Positions 44,274-53,503 of a DNA stretch of 64,000 bases are shown here, in pieces. A program made the translations under genes and the position numbers. The notes beneath the pieces were generated by a model. The model made no database searches, was not told the origin of the DNA, and saw only the letters and a program-made list of their open reading frames with translations. The number at the start of each line of letters is the position of its first letter. Position 1 is the stretch's first letter. Source of the DNA: Paraburkholderia terricola (GTDB taxonomy: Bacteria; Pseudomonadota; Gammaproteobacteria; Burkholderiales; Burkholderiaceae); the NCBI RefSeq assembly GCF_900142195.1, contig NZ_FRAB01000013.1:29405-93404 (forward strand), written 5' to 3'.

Positions 44274-45713
44274 TTATATCGCCGACACGCGCCCTTCCCT
44301 GACCGCGCCGAAGAACGCGGCATCGCCGATCTGCCCGCCTTTCAGCACGATTTGCAGACCATCGCGCCGCGGCTCGGCCGACCATGCGCGGCACAGCGGC
44401 GCGCCAGGCGCGAGCCCTGCCACGACGCTCAGCGCATCGATACCCAGCGCGCTCGCCACCTCGCCGGAACTGTCGCCACCCGCGACCACCACGCGCGTCA
44501 GCGCGACGCTATCGAGCAGGCGCCGCATCACCTCGGCCAAGGCACGCCCGACCTGGCGCGCCGCATCGTGCCGCGCGAGTCCGGCGGCGCACGCAATGGC
44601 GTCGAAGCCGCTTACCGCCGGATCGTCCGGCCCTTCGGCGCTATGCACGATCACGCTGACGCCACGATTCAACGCCTGCGTGGCCGCCATCACGACGCGT
44701 TCGATCTCGGCGGCGCCGTCGCGCGAATCGAGCGCCCTCGGCAAATCGAGGCGCTCGGTGTGAAAACCGTGCGCGCGCGCCCAGCCGATTTGCGCGGCCG
44801 TCACCGGCGAGCAACTGCCGCTCACTGCCGCAATCGCCTGCACGGGATCGGCGACCGGTAGCGACGGCGTCGGCGGCAACAATCCACACGCGCGCCAATG
44901 CGCCGCCAGCGCGTATTGCAGACCCGACGACGACGCCGTGAATATCCCGCCGCCACGCTGCTCCCAAACCAGACGCCCTGCCGCAGCCAGGGTCGCTTCG
45001 TCGAGCACGTCGATCAGGACGACCGGCGTGTCGGGCGCACTCAGCGCTCGCACTCGCGACGCGACATCGGCGCCGCGCAGTTGAAGCATGTCGATCAGTT
45101 CGATGCGCCGCGCCGTTTGCCTCGCGAGATGCAGGCGAAGATCGGCCTCGTTCATCGGCGTGACGGGATGCCGCGACATGGTCGGATGCCGGTCGAGCCG
45201 GTAGCCGACGCCATCCACGGCGGCGAACAGGTTGCCGAACATCTGATAACGCTTCAGGCGCGGTGCGCCGATCACCATCGGCGACCAGTGGCCGGGGCTA
45301 TGCCTGACGCCGATGTCGATCGCGCGGCCGATCGACCCGACCTCGGCGGACGAATCGAAGGTCGAGCACACCTTGTATTGCAAAATCGGCGCACCGAGCG
45401 CGGCGAGGCTTGCAAAGGCATCCGCAAGCTCGTCGTCCATCCATGCGCTCGAACGTCCACGCGACGAACCCGCCATGCCCACGCAGCGCACTTCGGGAAA
45501 ACGCGCCAGCAACTCGCGCGTCGGCTTTTGCAGACACAGCACGGTCGGCACGCCGGCGGCTTGCATGGCTTCCATCGCGTCCGTCGAGCCGGTGAAGTCG
45601 TCGCCGTAATAGGCGAGCAGCAACCCCGCGGGCCACGCTGTCGCGTTCGTCGCGTTCGTCGCGTTCGTCGCGTTCGTCGCGTTCGTCGCGTTCATCGGCT
45701 CGGTCCCGTTCAT
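44274..45713 (-). CDS. oiaK: four-carbon acid sugar kinase (DUF1537), probable 3-oxo-isoapionate kinase
   Basis: 479 aa. The N-terminal sugar-binding domain begins LLLAYYGDDFTGSTDAMEAM (the conserved DDxTG motif); the C-terminal nucleotide domain has AAVSGSCSPVTAAQIGWA and RVVVAGGDSSGEVASALGID with VLKGGQIGD. DUF1537 kinases phosphorylate four- to five-carbon acid sugars with ATP. In the D-apionate pathway the family member is OiaK, which makes 3-oxo-isoapionate 4-phosphate. ATG 45713 overlaps the stop of the RuBisCO-like gene (ATGA). The N-terminus carries six NAT repeats, absent from the family core. The specific substrate is inferred from neighbours. Confidence 0.75.
   Translation of the reverse strand: MNGTEPMNATNATNATNATNATNATAWPAGLLLAYYGDDFTGSTDAMEAMQAAGVPTVLCLQKPTRELLARFPEVRCVGMAGSSRGRSSAWMDDELADAFASLAALGAPILQYKVCSTFDSSAEVGSIGRAIDIGVRHSPGHWSPMVIGAPRLKRYQMFGNLFAAVDGVGYRLDRHPTMSRHPVTPMNEADLRLHLARQTARRIELIDMLQLRGADVASRVRALSAPDTPVVLIDVLDEATLAAAGRLVWEQRGGGIFTASSSGLQYALAAHWRACGLLPPTPSLPVADPVQAIAAVSGSCSPVTAAQIGWARAHGFHTERLDLPRALDSRDGAAEIERVVMAATQALNRGVSVIVHSAEGPDDPAVSGFDAIACAAGLARHDAARQVGRALAEVMRRLLDSVALTRVVVAGGDSSGEVASALGIDALSVVAGLAPGAPLCRAWSAEPRRDGLQIVLKGGQIGDAAFFGAVREGRVSAI
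45643..45696 (-). repeat. 9-bp tandem repeat in the kinase N-terminus
   Basis: Five exact copies of GCGTTCGTC (plus strand) and one variant (GCGTTCATC) encode Asn-Ala-Thr repeats just after the start. Being a multiple of three, copy-number change keeps the frame. Confidence 0.8.
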
Positions 45714-46954
45714 TTCCAGAACTCCAGCGCGGCGTTCAGTGCCGGATGCCTCGAAGCATGCTGCCTGAGCGGCACGCCTTCGATCGCCGCGACCCACGCC
45801 TCGCGCAACGCCTCGACGCCCGCCGCCACGCCGCCCGGATGACCGAAGATGCCGCCGCCCGCCGTATGAATCAGATCCGCGCAGCCGATCGCGGCGTAGG
45901 TGTCCGCGGCCTGCAAGCCGGTCTGCCCCGAACTGAACACCGGCATCGCGGACATCGGCGCTTCGGGCATCACCGGCGCGAGCACCGCGCGCGCGGCGGC
46001 GATCACGCTGTCGTCGGGCTCGCTGAACTTGTTGCGCAGCCCGTTCACATGCAGATGATCGGCGCCCGCAAGACGCCAGATCATTTGCCACGGCGCGTAG
46101 TCCCAACCCAATTCGGCGCAGCGCGACAGATAACCCCAGCCGGCGCGATGCGCGTGAATCGGCAACTGCGCGTGTCGCCGCAATTCATGCATGCCGACCA
46201 GACCGATCGAGTTGAGCACCGCCATCACGCAGGTGCCGCCCTCGGCCAGCACGAGATCATGACGACGACGCATCTGATCGAGATCGCCCGTCAGGTTGAA
46301 CGCGACCATCGCCTTCTTGCCGGTGCGATCCGCTTCCGCGTTGACCACGCGCATCACGGCCCGCACCCGTTCGTCGAACGGACAATGCGGACCGTCGGCC
46401 TGCAATTCATCGTCCTTGATGAAGTCGATGCCGCCCGCGACGAGTTCACGCACCTGCTGCGCCGTCTGCTCCGGCGACAAGCCGACGCTCGGTTTGATGA
46501 TCGTGCCGATCAACGGGCCGCGCGTGACCCCGCTCAGCCGCCGCGTGCCTTCGATACCGAACGCGGGCCCCGGATACGCGGAGGCGAACGACGGCGGCAA
46601 TGTCAGCCCGGTCAGGCGCAAGCCCGACACCTGCCGCAGTTCGAACAGATTGCCCGCGATGGTCGACAGCAGATTCGGCAAGGACGCACCGAGGTTTTCG
46701 ATCGGCCACGACAGTTCGAGCGTGCAACGCGTATAGCGCTCCGACACGATTCCGCCGGCGAGACTCGGCCGACCGACCGTCTCCAGCACCGTCAAACCTT
46801 CGACGCGTGCGCCCGAGCGCGCCTTCAGTTCGGGCGTTTCGTTGGGCAACGCGACAAAGGTGCCGCTCGACTGCTCACCCGCGATCACGTCGGCGGCGCG
46901 TTGTGGATCGTCGCCGGTTTCGAGCCAGTAAGTGGCGTGGATGCGTTCGCTCAC
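45710..46954 (-). CDS. RuBisCO-like protein, probable 3-oxo-isoapionate-4-phosphate lyase (OiaT or OiaX type)
   Basis: 414 aa. RuBisCO large-chain fold: GTIIKPSVGLSPEQTAQQVR (loop lysine), GGIDFIKDDELQADGPHCPF with the KDDE motif whose Lys is carbamylated, then HAHRAGWGY and GGGIFGHPGG. It is shorter than true RuBisCO and no small subunit is present, so it is a RuBisCO-like protein. In D-apionate catabolism two such enzymes act on 3-oxo-isoapionate 4-phosphate: OiaT (hydrolytic, to 3-phosphoglycerate and glycolate) and OiaX (decarboxylating, to erythrulose phosphate). I cannot tell them apart here. A GTG at 46954 with AGGGA is the likely start (SERIHATYW). Confidence 0.78.
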   Translation of the reverse strand: MSERIHATYWLETGDDPQRAADVIAGEQSSGTFVALPNETPELKARSGARVEGLTVLETVGRPSLAGGIVSERYTRCTLELSWPIENLGASLPNLLSTIAGNLFELRQVSGLRLTGLTLPPSFASAYPGPAFGIEGTRRLSGVTRGPLIGTIIKPSVGLSPEQTAQQVRELVAGGIDFIKDDELQADGPHCPFDERVRAVMRVVNAEADRTGKKAMVAFNLTGDLDQMRRRHDLVLAEGGTCVMAVLNSIGLVGMHELRRHAQLPIHAHRAGWGYLSRCAELGWDYAPWQMIWRLAGADHLHVNGLRNKFSEPDDSVIAAARAVLAPVMPEAPMSAMPVFSSGQTGLQAADTYAAIGCADLIHTAGGGIFGHPGGVAAGVEALREAWVAAIEGVPLRQHASRHPALNAALEFWK

Positions 46955-47002
46955 GATATCAATCCCTGTTTGGCAATCGGCAAGAAGGCACACGTTTTCA
47001 TG

Positions 47003-47833
47003 TCAGGTGATCCGGCGAATGCTCTCGGCGATCTCCGCGCGGTCGAACACGTTCTTCCAGTCGTCGCGCATCAGCCGCGGCTTGCCGAATTCGATCGCCT
47101 TGTTGCACGCATCGGAGAACGCGCCTGGAATTTCGTTGAAGATCACCGCGCTCAGGATGTTCATGTGCCCGAGCAGAAAATCGCGCGCCGCCTCTTTCGG
47201 CACGCCCCGTTTCACGGTCTCGTCCATCGCTTCGCGCATCACGTACAGCAGCGTCGCGCAAATCGTTTCCGACAGGCCGGGTTCGAGCAGCGCCATCTGG
47301 TCGACGCTCAAACGATACGACCGCAGGATCGGCGCGTAGATCACCTTGGCCACGTCTTCACCGAGGTCGAACGCTTCTTCCGGGCCTTGCATCAGCGCGC
47401 TGGTGATCGACTGCTTCGCGTATGCGCCGCCGAAGAAATCGCGCCGCGCCTTCGGATCGGCTTCGTCGTTGAAAATCAGCGGATGACACGGATGCGCGAC
47501 GAAATACGTGAGGTCGTCGCGCTTGGGCAGGTGGCCGGCGAACGGCGCGGCGGCGTCCAGCGTCATCACCATCGTGCCGGCCGGCAGCTTCGGCGCGATC
47601 TCGTGACTGAGCTTGCCGATCAGCGTGTCGGGCACCGCGAGGATCACCACCTGCGCGCCGTCGAGCGCGGCATCCGTTGACACGCAGTCGACGTTCAGTT
47701 CTTCCTTGAGACGCTTTTGCCCCGCCTCGCTCACCTCGACGTGCGCGACGCGGTAGTCGGACTTCAGCAGATTGCTGGTGAGGCGAAAGCCCATCTTTCC
47801 GCCGGCGCCGAACAGTGCGATCTTTTCTTTCAT
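47003..47833 (-). CDS. apnO: NAD(P)-dependent oxidoisomerase, probable D-apionate oxidoisomerase ApnO
   Basis: 276 aa. N-terminal Rossmann domain (KEKIALFGAGGKMGFRLTSN) followed by an all-helical phosphogluconate-dehydrogenase-like C-terminal domain (LLEPGLSETICATLLYVMRE; FLLGHMNILSAVIFNEIPG). Length and domain order match ApnO, which oxidises and isomerises D-apionate to 3-oxo-isoapionate. ATG 47833 has AGGAG. Position between the RuBisCO-like and MFS genes supports the role; substrate not proven. Confidence 0.75.
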   Translation of the reverse strand: MKEKIALFGAGGKMGFRLTSNLLKSDYRVAHVEVSEAGQKRLKEELNVDCVSTDAALDGAQVVILAVPDTLIGKLSHEIAPKLPAGTMVMTLDAAAPFAGHLPKRDDLTYFVAHPCHPLIFNDEADPKARRDFFGGAYAKQSITSALMQGPEEAFDLGEDVAKVIYAPILRSYRLSVDQMALLEPGLSETICATLLYVMREAMDETVKRGVPKEAARDFLLGHMNILSAVIFNEIPGAFSDACNKAIEFGKPRLMRDDWKNVFDRAEIAESIRRIT

Positions 47834-47876
47834 GGTGCGAACTCCTTGCATGGATTCATTGAAAAATTGGTGGCGA

Positions 47877-49247
47877 TCAGCTCGAATGCGATTGCGGCTC
47901 GAGCGTGACGGGCGCGATGCCGTCGCCGGGTTTAGGCAGGCGCGCTCTGCTGCAGAACGCGAAGGCAAGCCCTGCGCTCATCAGCATCAGCACGCCGACC
48001 ACGAACATCGGCGCGTGATACGAGCCGGTCGCATCCTTGACGGCGCCCGTGACATACGGCGCCATGAAGCCGGCCAGATTGCCGATGGTGTTGATCAGCG
48101 CGATACCGGCCGCAGCGGCCGCGCCCGAGAGAAAACGCGCGGGCAGCGCCCAGAAATTCGGCAGCGCGGAAAAGATCGCGCACGCGGTGACGGTGATCAC
48201 GGCGACGGTCGCGGCCGGCGATTGCATGTACAGCGCGACGGGAATGCTCGCCGCGCCGATCAGTGCGGGCACGCCGATGTGCCACGCGCGCACGCCGTGC
48301 TTCGTCGCATTGCGGCTCCACAGATACAGCGCGAGCGCGGCGGGCAGATACGGAATCGCGGTGATCAAACCCTTCTGGAACACGTTGAAGTGCGTGCCGA
48401 ACTGGCCTTCGAAGCCGCCGATGATCGTCGGCAGGAAAAAGGCGAGCGCGTAGAGTCCATAGATCAGGCCGAAGTACATCAGCGCGAACATCCACACGCG
48501 GCCGCTTCTGAATGCGGCTCGCGCATGCATCGAATGCTGTGTCGACGCATTGGCGCGGGCCCGTTCTTCCGCTTCGAGTTCGGCGGTGAGCCAGGTTTTC
48601 TCGGCGGCGGTCAGCCAGCGCGCCTGTGAGGGCCGGTCGGCGAGATAGAACCACGCCACCACGCCGACCACGATTGCGGGCACCGCGACGCCGAAGAACA
48701 TCACGCGCCAGCCGGCCAGCCCGAAGAGGCCATGCGCCTCGATCAGCAACGCGGCCACGGGTGCGCCGATCACGATGGTCAGCGGCTGCGCGAGATAGAA
48801 CAGCGCGAGAATATGGCTGCGATAGCGCGACGGCACCCACATGCTGAGGAACAGAATCGCGCCCGGGAAAAAGCCCGCCTCCGTCACGCCGAGCAGAAAG
48901 CGCAGCGTGTACAGGCCGGGAATGCTGCTAACCCACGTGAACAGCAACGCGACGATGCCCCACGACACCATGATGCGAGCGAGCCAACGACGCGCGCCGA
49001 ACTTGTGCAACGCGAGATTGCTCGGAATCTCCAGCACGATGTAGCCGATGAAGAACACGCCGGCCGCGAGACCGAATTGCGCGGCGCTCAGCGCGAGGTC
49101 CTTCGTCATGCCGTTCGGGCCGGCAAACGAGATTGCCGTGCGGTCGAGAAAATTGATGAAAAACATCAGCGCGACGAACGGCACGAGGCGGATCGACACC
49201 TTGCGGATAGCCGATCGTTCGATGGGGTCCACGGTTACGGTTTGCAT
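47877..49247 (-). CDS. MFS transporter (ACS/phthalate-permease type), probable apionate importer
   Basis: 456 aa with twelve predicted helices. ACS-family signatures include FLDRTAISFAGPNGMTKDLA and LLGVTEAGFFPGAILFLSMW. This family carries organic anions such as tartrate, galactonate and glucarate. Its place between the lactonase and ApnO suggests import of D-apionate or a related acid sugar, parallel to the sugar ABC importer. Ten bases separate it from the lactonase gene. Confidence 0.85.
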   Translation of the reverse strand: MQTVTVDPIERSAIRKVSIRLVPFVALMFFINFLDRTAISFAGPNGMTKDLALSAAQFGLAAGVFFIGYIVLEIPSNLALHKFGARRWLARIMVSWGIVALLFTWVSSIPGLYTLRFLLGVTEAGFFPGAILFLSMWVPSRYRSHILALFYLAQPLTIVIGAPVAALLIEAHGLFGLAGWRVMFFGVAVPAIVVGVVAWFYLADRPSQARWLTAAEKTWLTAELEAEERARANASTQHSMHARAAFRSGRVWMFALMYFGLIYGLYALAFFLPTIIGGFEGQFGTHFNVFQKGLITAIPYLPAALALYLWSRNATKHGVRAWHIGVPALIGAASIPVALYMQSPAATVAVITVTACAIFSALPNFWALPARFLSGAAAAAGIALINTIGNLAGFMAPYVTGAVKDATGSYHAPMFVVGVLMLMSAGLAFAFCSRARLPKPGDGIAPVTLEPQSHSS

Positions 49248-49257
49248 CTCACATCTC

Positions 49258-51258
49258 CTATCGGTCGCGGGCGGCAGGCATCGGCTGCCCGAAAGGTGTC
49301 GGCCCGGAAGCTATCTGCATGCAGGCGAAGGGTTTGAGCGATAACACGCTGTCGCTCACGAGGCTCAGACGGTCCACTGGAATTCGCCCGTCTTGCGCCG
49401 CGTCGAACGACGCTTCGTCGAGCGTGGATAGGCTCATGTCAGCCGCCACGCTGGCGCCGCTGAACGTCAAGCACACCGTGCGTTGATCCGCGGTGAGGTT
49501 GGCGACGATCAGGCGCATGCGTCCCTGCGCATCCCGCGCGCCGAAACACGCGACCTCACGAGGACTCGCCGCGCGGCATGGCAAGCGGGTCGCTCCGGCC
49601 ATCCGCGCCATCGCGGCGGCGACATGAAACATCGGATAGCGCGCTGGAGCGGACGCGGCATCCACCAGGCCGCGCGGCCCCGTCAGCGCGCCGAGGGTCA
49701 GGCATTCGAGCGCCGCGCCTTCGAGCGCCGTTGCGTAACCGGCCAGCCACGCCGCGCCGAACAGACCGCGCTGACGCGGGTCGTCGCCGGCCATCGCCAC
49801 GCGCTCGCCGCGCGGATTCGGCATCACGCGCGAACCGTACGGGTTCTGCCGCATGCCGATCGAGACCGGGCCGATCGCATACGGCTGCGCGCCAATCAGC
49901 GCGCGACAGGAACGCGTGATGTGCGGAATCGCTTCGAGCGTTTGCATGACGCTGCGGTCGTCGGCTGCGTGAACGATGGGACAGGTTGCATGCGTGACCC
50001 AATCGACCCGTTCCAGCGGCGGGCGCTTGCGATTGAGTTCCGTGAAGTAGCTCAGCATGCCGCCGCCTAGACGCAAGCCGGGAAACGCGCGGCGTGCCGC
50101 GCGGTAAACCTCGTCGAGCGGCGGGCACGGCGGGCTGATGCTCCCCGGCGGGTTCGACTGCCGGTGCACGGACGGACTAACGACAATGCCTGTCAACTCG
50201 AGTCCGGCTTCCTGAATCCGCGCCGCGATCCATTGCAATTCCTCTTCAGGCGCGGCCACGCCGGGCAGCGCGCATTCGAGCACCGCGGGGATTGCGGCGC
50301 GGCGTTGCAGTTGCGCGAACCGCGCGAATTCGGCGGCACCGTGACCGGCGACGGGATCGAAGTGCAGCGTCAGGCGCTGCGGCGCGAGTTCGGCCAGCAA
50401 TGACAGATTGGCAAGCGTCGCGTCGATCTCGTCGGGCGCTATCGCCACGCCGAGTTTGGGCATCGGCTCGTCGATGCCGCGCAAGTCGATCAGGATTTCG
50501 CCGTGGCGTGGCGACAGCGCCGCTACCGCGTTCAATTGGGGCGGCGCACCGTCCACTTCGACACGTATCGACTGCTCGCTCGTCGAGCCCTTTTCGATCG
50601 TATAGGGCCACGGCAGTTCGAGCGGGCGCGAGTAGGTCTTGAACGATGCATCCGACCAGTTGCGTTGGTCCTCCATCTCGAACACGTCGCCGGTGAAAGC
50701 GCAGCGCACCGTTGCGCCGGACGCAAGCGCATTTTCGATCGCGCGGATGTGCTTGAACGGTTGCCACGGATCGATCGACGCGGGGAACGACGATGTCTCG
50801 ATCGTGCCGTCGTCGTGCGTGACGCGCGCCGCCGCGCCCGCGATGCCCTCGATCGGATGCAGAACCACGAAGCCGCAGCGCGCCGCGAGAAAGTCCGTTT
50901 GCGCGGTGGCCCGGGCGCTGCATTCGAACGCAGCGTCGGCGTCGCATGCAATCAGGACCGTGTAGGTCAGTACATGGCCTTCGGGATTGACACAGCGCGC
51001 GGCGTACGAGACACGGAAGCCCCGCGCATGCGAGTCGATTTCGACGTCGCGAATCTCCGGCCGGCAAGTGCCCCAATCCCGATCGCGCACGAGCCAGCTA
51101 ATCGCACGAACGACTTCGGTGCCGCCGTGGCGAATCTCGCGCAACGCGCCGTCGATGAAAAGCGCCGACCACGGGCCGGCCGTCAGCGTCTGCGCTGTTG
51201 GCTCGATCTGCGAGGTGCCGTAGTAAATATTCGCAAGCGTGCGATCACGGCTATTCAT
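49258..51258 (-). CDS. apnL: probable D-apionate lactonase ApnL
   Basis: 666 aa, a large soluble protein without signal peptide. N-terminal beta-rich part (WSALFIDGALREIRHGGTEV; SYAARCVNPEGHVLTYTV), middle TIM-barrel-like region (LNRKRPPLERVDWVTHATCP IVHAADD) and C-terminal beta domain. Matches the family assigned as D-apionolactone hydrolase in plant-pectin-using bacteria, adjacent to a D-apiose dehydrogenase as here. Its ATG overlaps the dehydrogenase stop by four bases. Assignment rests on length and context; no catalytic motif was verified. Confidence 0.65.
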   Translation of the reverse strand: MNSRDRTLANIYYGTSQIEPTAQTLTAGPWSALFIDGALREIRHGGTEVVRAISWLVRDRDWGTCRPEIRDVEIDSHARGFRVSYAARCVNPEGHVLTYTVLIACDADAAFECSARATAQTDFLAARCGFVVLHPIEGIAGAAARVTHDDGTIETSSFPASIDPWQPFKHIRAIENALASGATVRCAFTGDVFEMEDQRNWSDASFKTYSRPLELPWPYTIEKGSTSEQSIRVEVDGAPPQLNAVAALSPRHGEILIDLRGIDEPMPKLGVAIAPDEIDATLANLSLLAELAPQRLTLHFDPVAGHGAAEFARFAQLQRRAAIPAVLECALPGVAAPEEELQWIAARIQEAGLELTGIVVSPSVHRQSNPPGSISPPCPPLDEVYRAARRAFPGLRLGGGMLSYFTELNRKRPPLERVDWVTHATCPIVHAADDRSVMQTLEAIPHITRSCRALIGAQPYAIGPVSIGMRQNPYGSRVMPNPRGERVAMAGDDPRQRGLFGAAWLAGYATALEGAALECLTLGALTGPRGLVDAASAPARYPMFHVAAAMARMAGATRLPCRAASPREVACFGARDAQGRMRLIVANLTADQRTVCLTFSGASVAADMSLSTLDEASFDAAQDGRIPVDRLSLVSDSVLSLKPFACMQIASGPTPFGQPMPAARDR

Positions 51259-52364
51259 CGCGGCACCGCATCGGAGGAACTGAACGTGAGCGCATGCGCT
51301 GCCTCGTCGAGCGAATTCAACGCGACCGTTCGGCCTTCACGCGCGGAAAGGTATGCAGCCTCGACGAGCGCAAGCGTCTTCAGATTGTCGCGGCCGCTCG
51401 TTTGCGGTTCGCTTCCGTTGTTAAGGCACGCGATCCAGTGACGCTGAATGTTCAGCACGCTGCCCTGAATCGCCTCCCACGGCGCGCTGGCCCAGGCCAA
51501 CGGCGGCGGCGCCACCGTTTCGGTGCGCGTGCCGTCGCGGTTGTGAATGTCCAGCCGGTAGTCCGCCGACAGGCGCAGCGTGCCGTCCGCGCCATCCACT
51601 TCGATCAAGGTCTGCGGAAACAGCTCGCGCGCCTGGCGCGACGCGTAGCTGCAATCCACCACGCTCGTCACGCCGCTTTCGTGTGTGAGCAGCATGGTCG
51701 CGACGTCTTCACCGGCAATCGCCGGGTTCACGCGCGAGGTCGCCGCGGTGAGACGCGTTGCATCGCCGAACAGAAAGCGCGCGATGTCGAGAATATGAAT
51801 GCCCAGGTCTTCCACGATGAAGCGTTCGTTTCGCGCGAGATACGGTTGCCCGCTGAATACGTCGAACGCTGAACGAAACGACACGCGGCCCCAGAACGGC
51901 GCGCCGATCGCACCGTCGCGCAGCGCGCGGCCCACGGCCTGAATCGCCGGCTGCCAGCGAAAATTTTCGTGGACCATCAGCGGCACGCCGGCGCGCTCGC
52001 ATGCGGCGACCATCGCGCGCGCATCGGCGAGCGTCAATGCGAACGGCTTCTGGCAGATCGCCGCGACGCCCGCTTGCGCAGCCAACTCGACGAGCGAACG
52101 ATGACTCGGCGCAGTCGTCGCGATGTCGACGAAATCCAGTTGCTCGGCGCTGAGCATCGCCGCGGCGTCCGTGTATAGACGCTCGATGCCGAACGCTTGT
52201 CCTGCCGTGTTCAGCCGCTCGCTATCGGCGTCGCACAGCGCGACGATCTCCACGCCGTCGATGTCCCGCCATGCGTGCAGATGATTGCGCGAGAAGAAGC
52301 CGCATCCGATCACCGCCCCTTTGAAGCGCTGTGCCGTTTTGTTCATTGCGTCCGTTGCATTCAT
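51255..52364 (-). CDS. apsD: Gfo/Idh/MocA dehydrogenase, probable D-apiose dehydrogenase ApsD
   Basis: 369 aa. N-terminal Rossmann fold (FKGAVIGCGFFSRNHLHAWR) and the family motif ICQKPFALTLADAR with catalytic Lys, then HENFRWQPAIQAV and EDLGIHILDIARFLFGDA (His of the active site) in the C-terminal domain. ApsD oxidises D-apiose to D-apionolactone with NAD. First enzyme gene after the importer (3-bp gap from the permease). Specificity is inferred from the operon. Confidence 0.78.
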   Translation of the reverse strand: MNATDAMNKTAQRFKGAVIGCGFFSRNHLHAWRDIDGVEIVALCDADSERLNTAGQAFGIERLYTDAAAMLSAEQLDFVDIATTAPSHRSLVELAAQAGVAAICQKPFALTLADARAMVAACERAGVPLMVHENFRWQPAIQAVGRALRDGAIGAPFWGRVSFRSAFDVFSGQPYLARNERFIVEDLGIHILDIARFLFGDATRLTAATSRVNPAIAGEDVATMLLTHESGVTSVVDCSYASRQARELFPQTLIEVDGADGTLRLSADYRLDIHNRDGTRTETVAPPPLAWASAPWEAIQGSVLNIQRHWIACLNNGSEPQTSGRDNLKTLALVEAAYLSAREGRTVALNSLDEAAHALTFSSSDAVPR

Positions 52365-52367
52365 CGC

Positions 52368-53435
52368 TCACGCTCCCGTCGCCGCCTGCTTCTGCAACGC
52401 GAAGCGCTGCTGCACCCGCCGCTGGATCTGATCGACCACCACCGCCGCGACGATCACCACCCCCTTGATGACGGTCTGCCAGAACGAGCTGACGCCCATC
52501 ATCACGAGCCCGTCCGACAGAATGCCGATCACGAACGCGCCGATGATCGTGCCGCCGATCCTGCCGCGCCCGCCCGACATCGACGTGCCGCCCAGCACGG
52601 CCGCGGCGATCGCGTTGAGCTCGAACGTCTCGCCGCTCAACGGATGCGACGCGACCAGTTCCGACGAAATGATCAGCCCGACAATCGCCGCGCAAAAACC
52701 CGAGAACATATAGACGAACATCTTCACGCGATTCACGCGCACGCCGGAGAGTTGGGCCGCGCGCTCGTTGCTGCCGATCGCGTAGATCTGCCGCCCGAGC
52801 GGCGTGCGTGCCGCGAGATAGGCCGCGAATGCGCCGACCACGACGAGCAGCCAGATCGTGAGAGGCATGCCGAGAAGGGATGAACTGCCGAGAAGCGGAA
52901 AGCCGGTGGTGCCGTAATCCGGATTGCCGGTCAGGTTGGGGAACGTCTCGCCGCCCGACGACAACAAGGCCGCGCCGCGCGCGATATACAGCGTGCCGAG
53001 CGTGGCGATGAACGGCGCAACGTTCAGCCGCGTGATCAGCAAGCCGTTCACCGCACCGACCGCGACGCCCGACAACAGCACGACGCCGATCACCTCGGGC
53101 ACGCTCAGATAGAGCGTGTAGCTGCTGCCGAGCGGAATGCCGTTGAGAATCAGCCCGCCCGCGATCATTCCCGACAGGCCGACGATCGAGCCGACCGACA
53201 GATCGATGCCGCCCGCCACGATGACGAAGGTCATGCCGATCGCGAGAAACGCGTTCAGCGCTACGTGACGCGACATGATCAGCAGATTCTCGATGCTCAG
53301 AAAGTTGTGCGCCGCGAACGAAAAGAAAATGACGACGGCAAAGAGCGCGATGAACGTGCGCAGCTTGAGCAGCAGTAAAAGCGGCGCTTCACCGAGGGTC
53401 GCGCCGGGCGCGGCGCTTTTGATCGCTACGGTCAT
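52368..53435 (-). CDS. sugar ABC transporter permease (RbsC/XylH type)
   Basis: 355 aa, about ten membrane helices. Signature GGIDLSVGSIVGLSGMIAGG early, and ELNAIAAAVLGGTSMSGGRG late, both typical of CUT2 permeases. Imports a pentose-like sugar with the ATPase and binding protein of the same operon. ATG 53435 has GGAG eight bases upstream; the longer open frame is not coding. Confidence 0.92.
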   Translation of the reverse strand: MTVAIKSAAPGATLGEAPLLLLLKLRTFIALFAVVIFFSFAAHNFLSIENLLIMSRHVALNAFLAIGMTFVIVAGGIDLSVGSIVGLSGMIAGGLILNGIPLGSSYTLYLSVPEVIGVVLLSGVAVGAVNGLLITRLNVAPFIATLGTLYIARGAALLSSGGETFPNLTGNPDYGTTGFPLLGSSSLLGMPLTIWLLVVVGAFAAYLAARTPLGRQIYAIGSNERAAQLSGVRVNRVKMFVYMFSGFCAAIVGLIISSELVASHPLSGETFELNAIAAAVLGGTSMSGGRGRIGGTIIGAFVIGILSDGLVMMGVSSFWQTVIKGVVIVAAVVVDQIQRRVQQRFALQKQAATGA

Positions 53436-53503
53436 GAAAAAGGTCTCCAGTCGTTCGGTCGGGCCTGCGTGTCTGGTTTGCATCATCTGCGTCACAATTC
53501 GCG

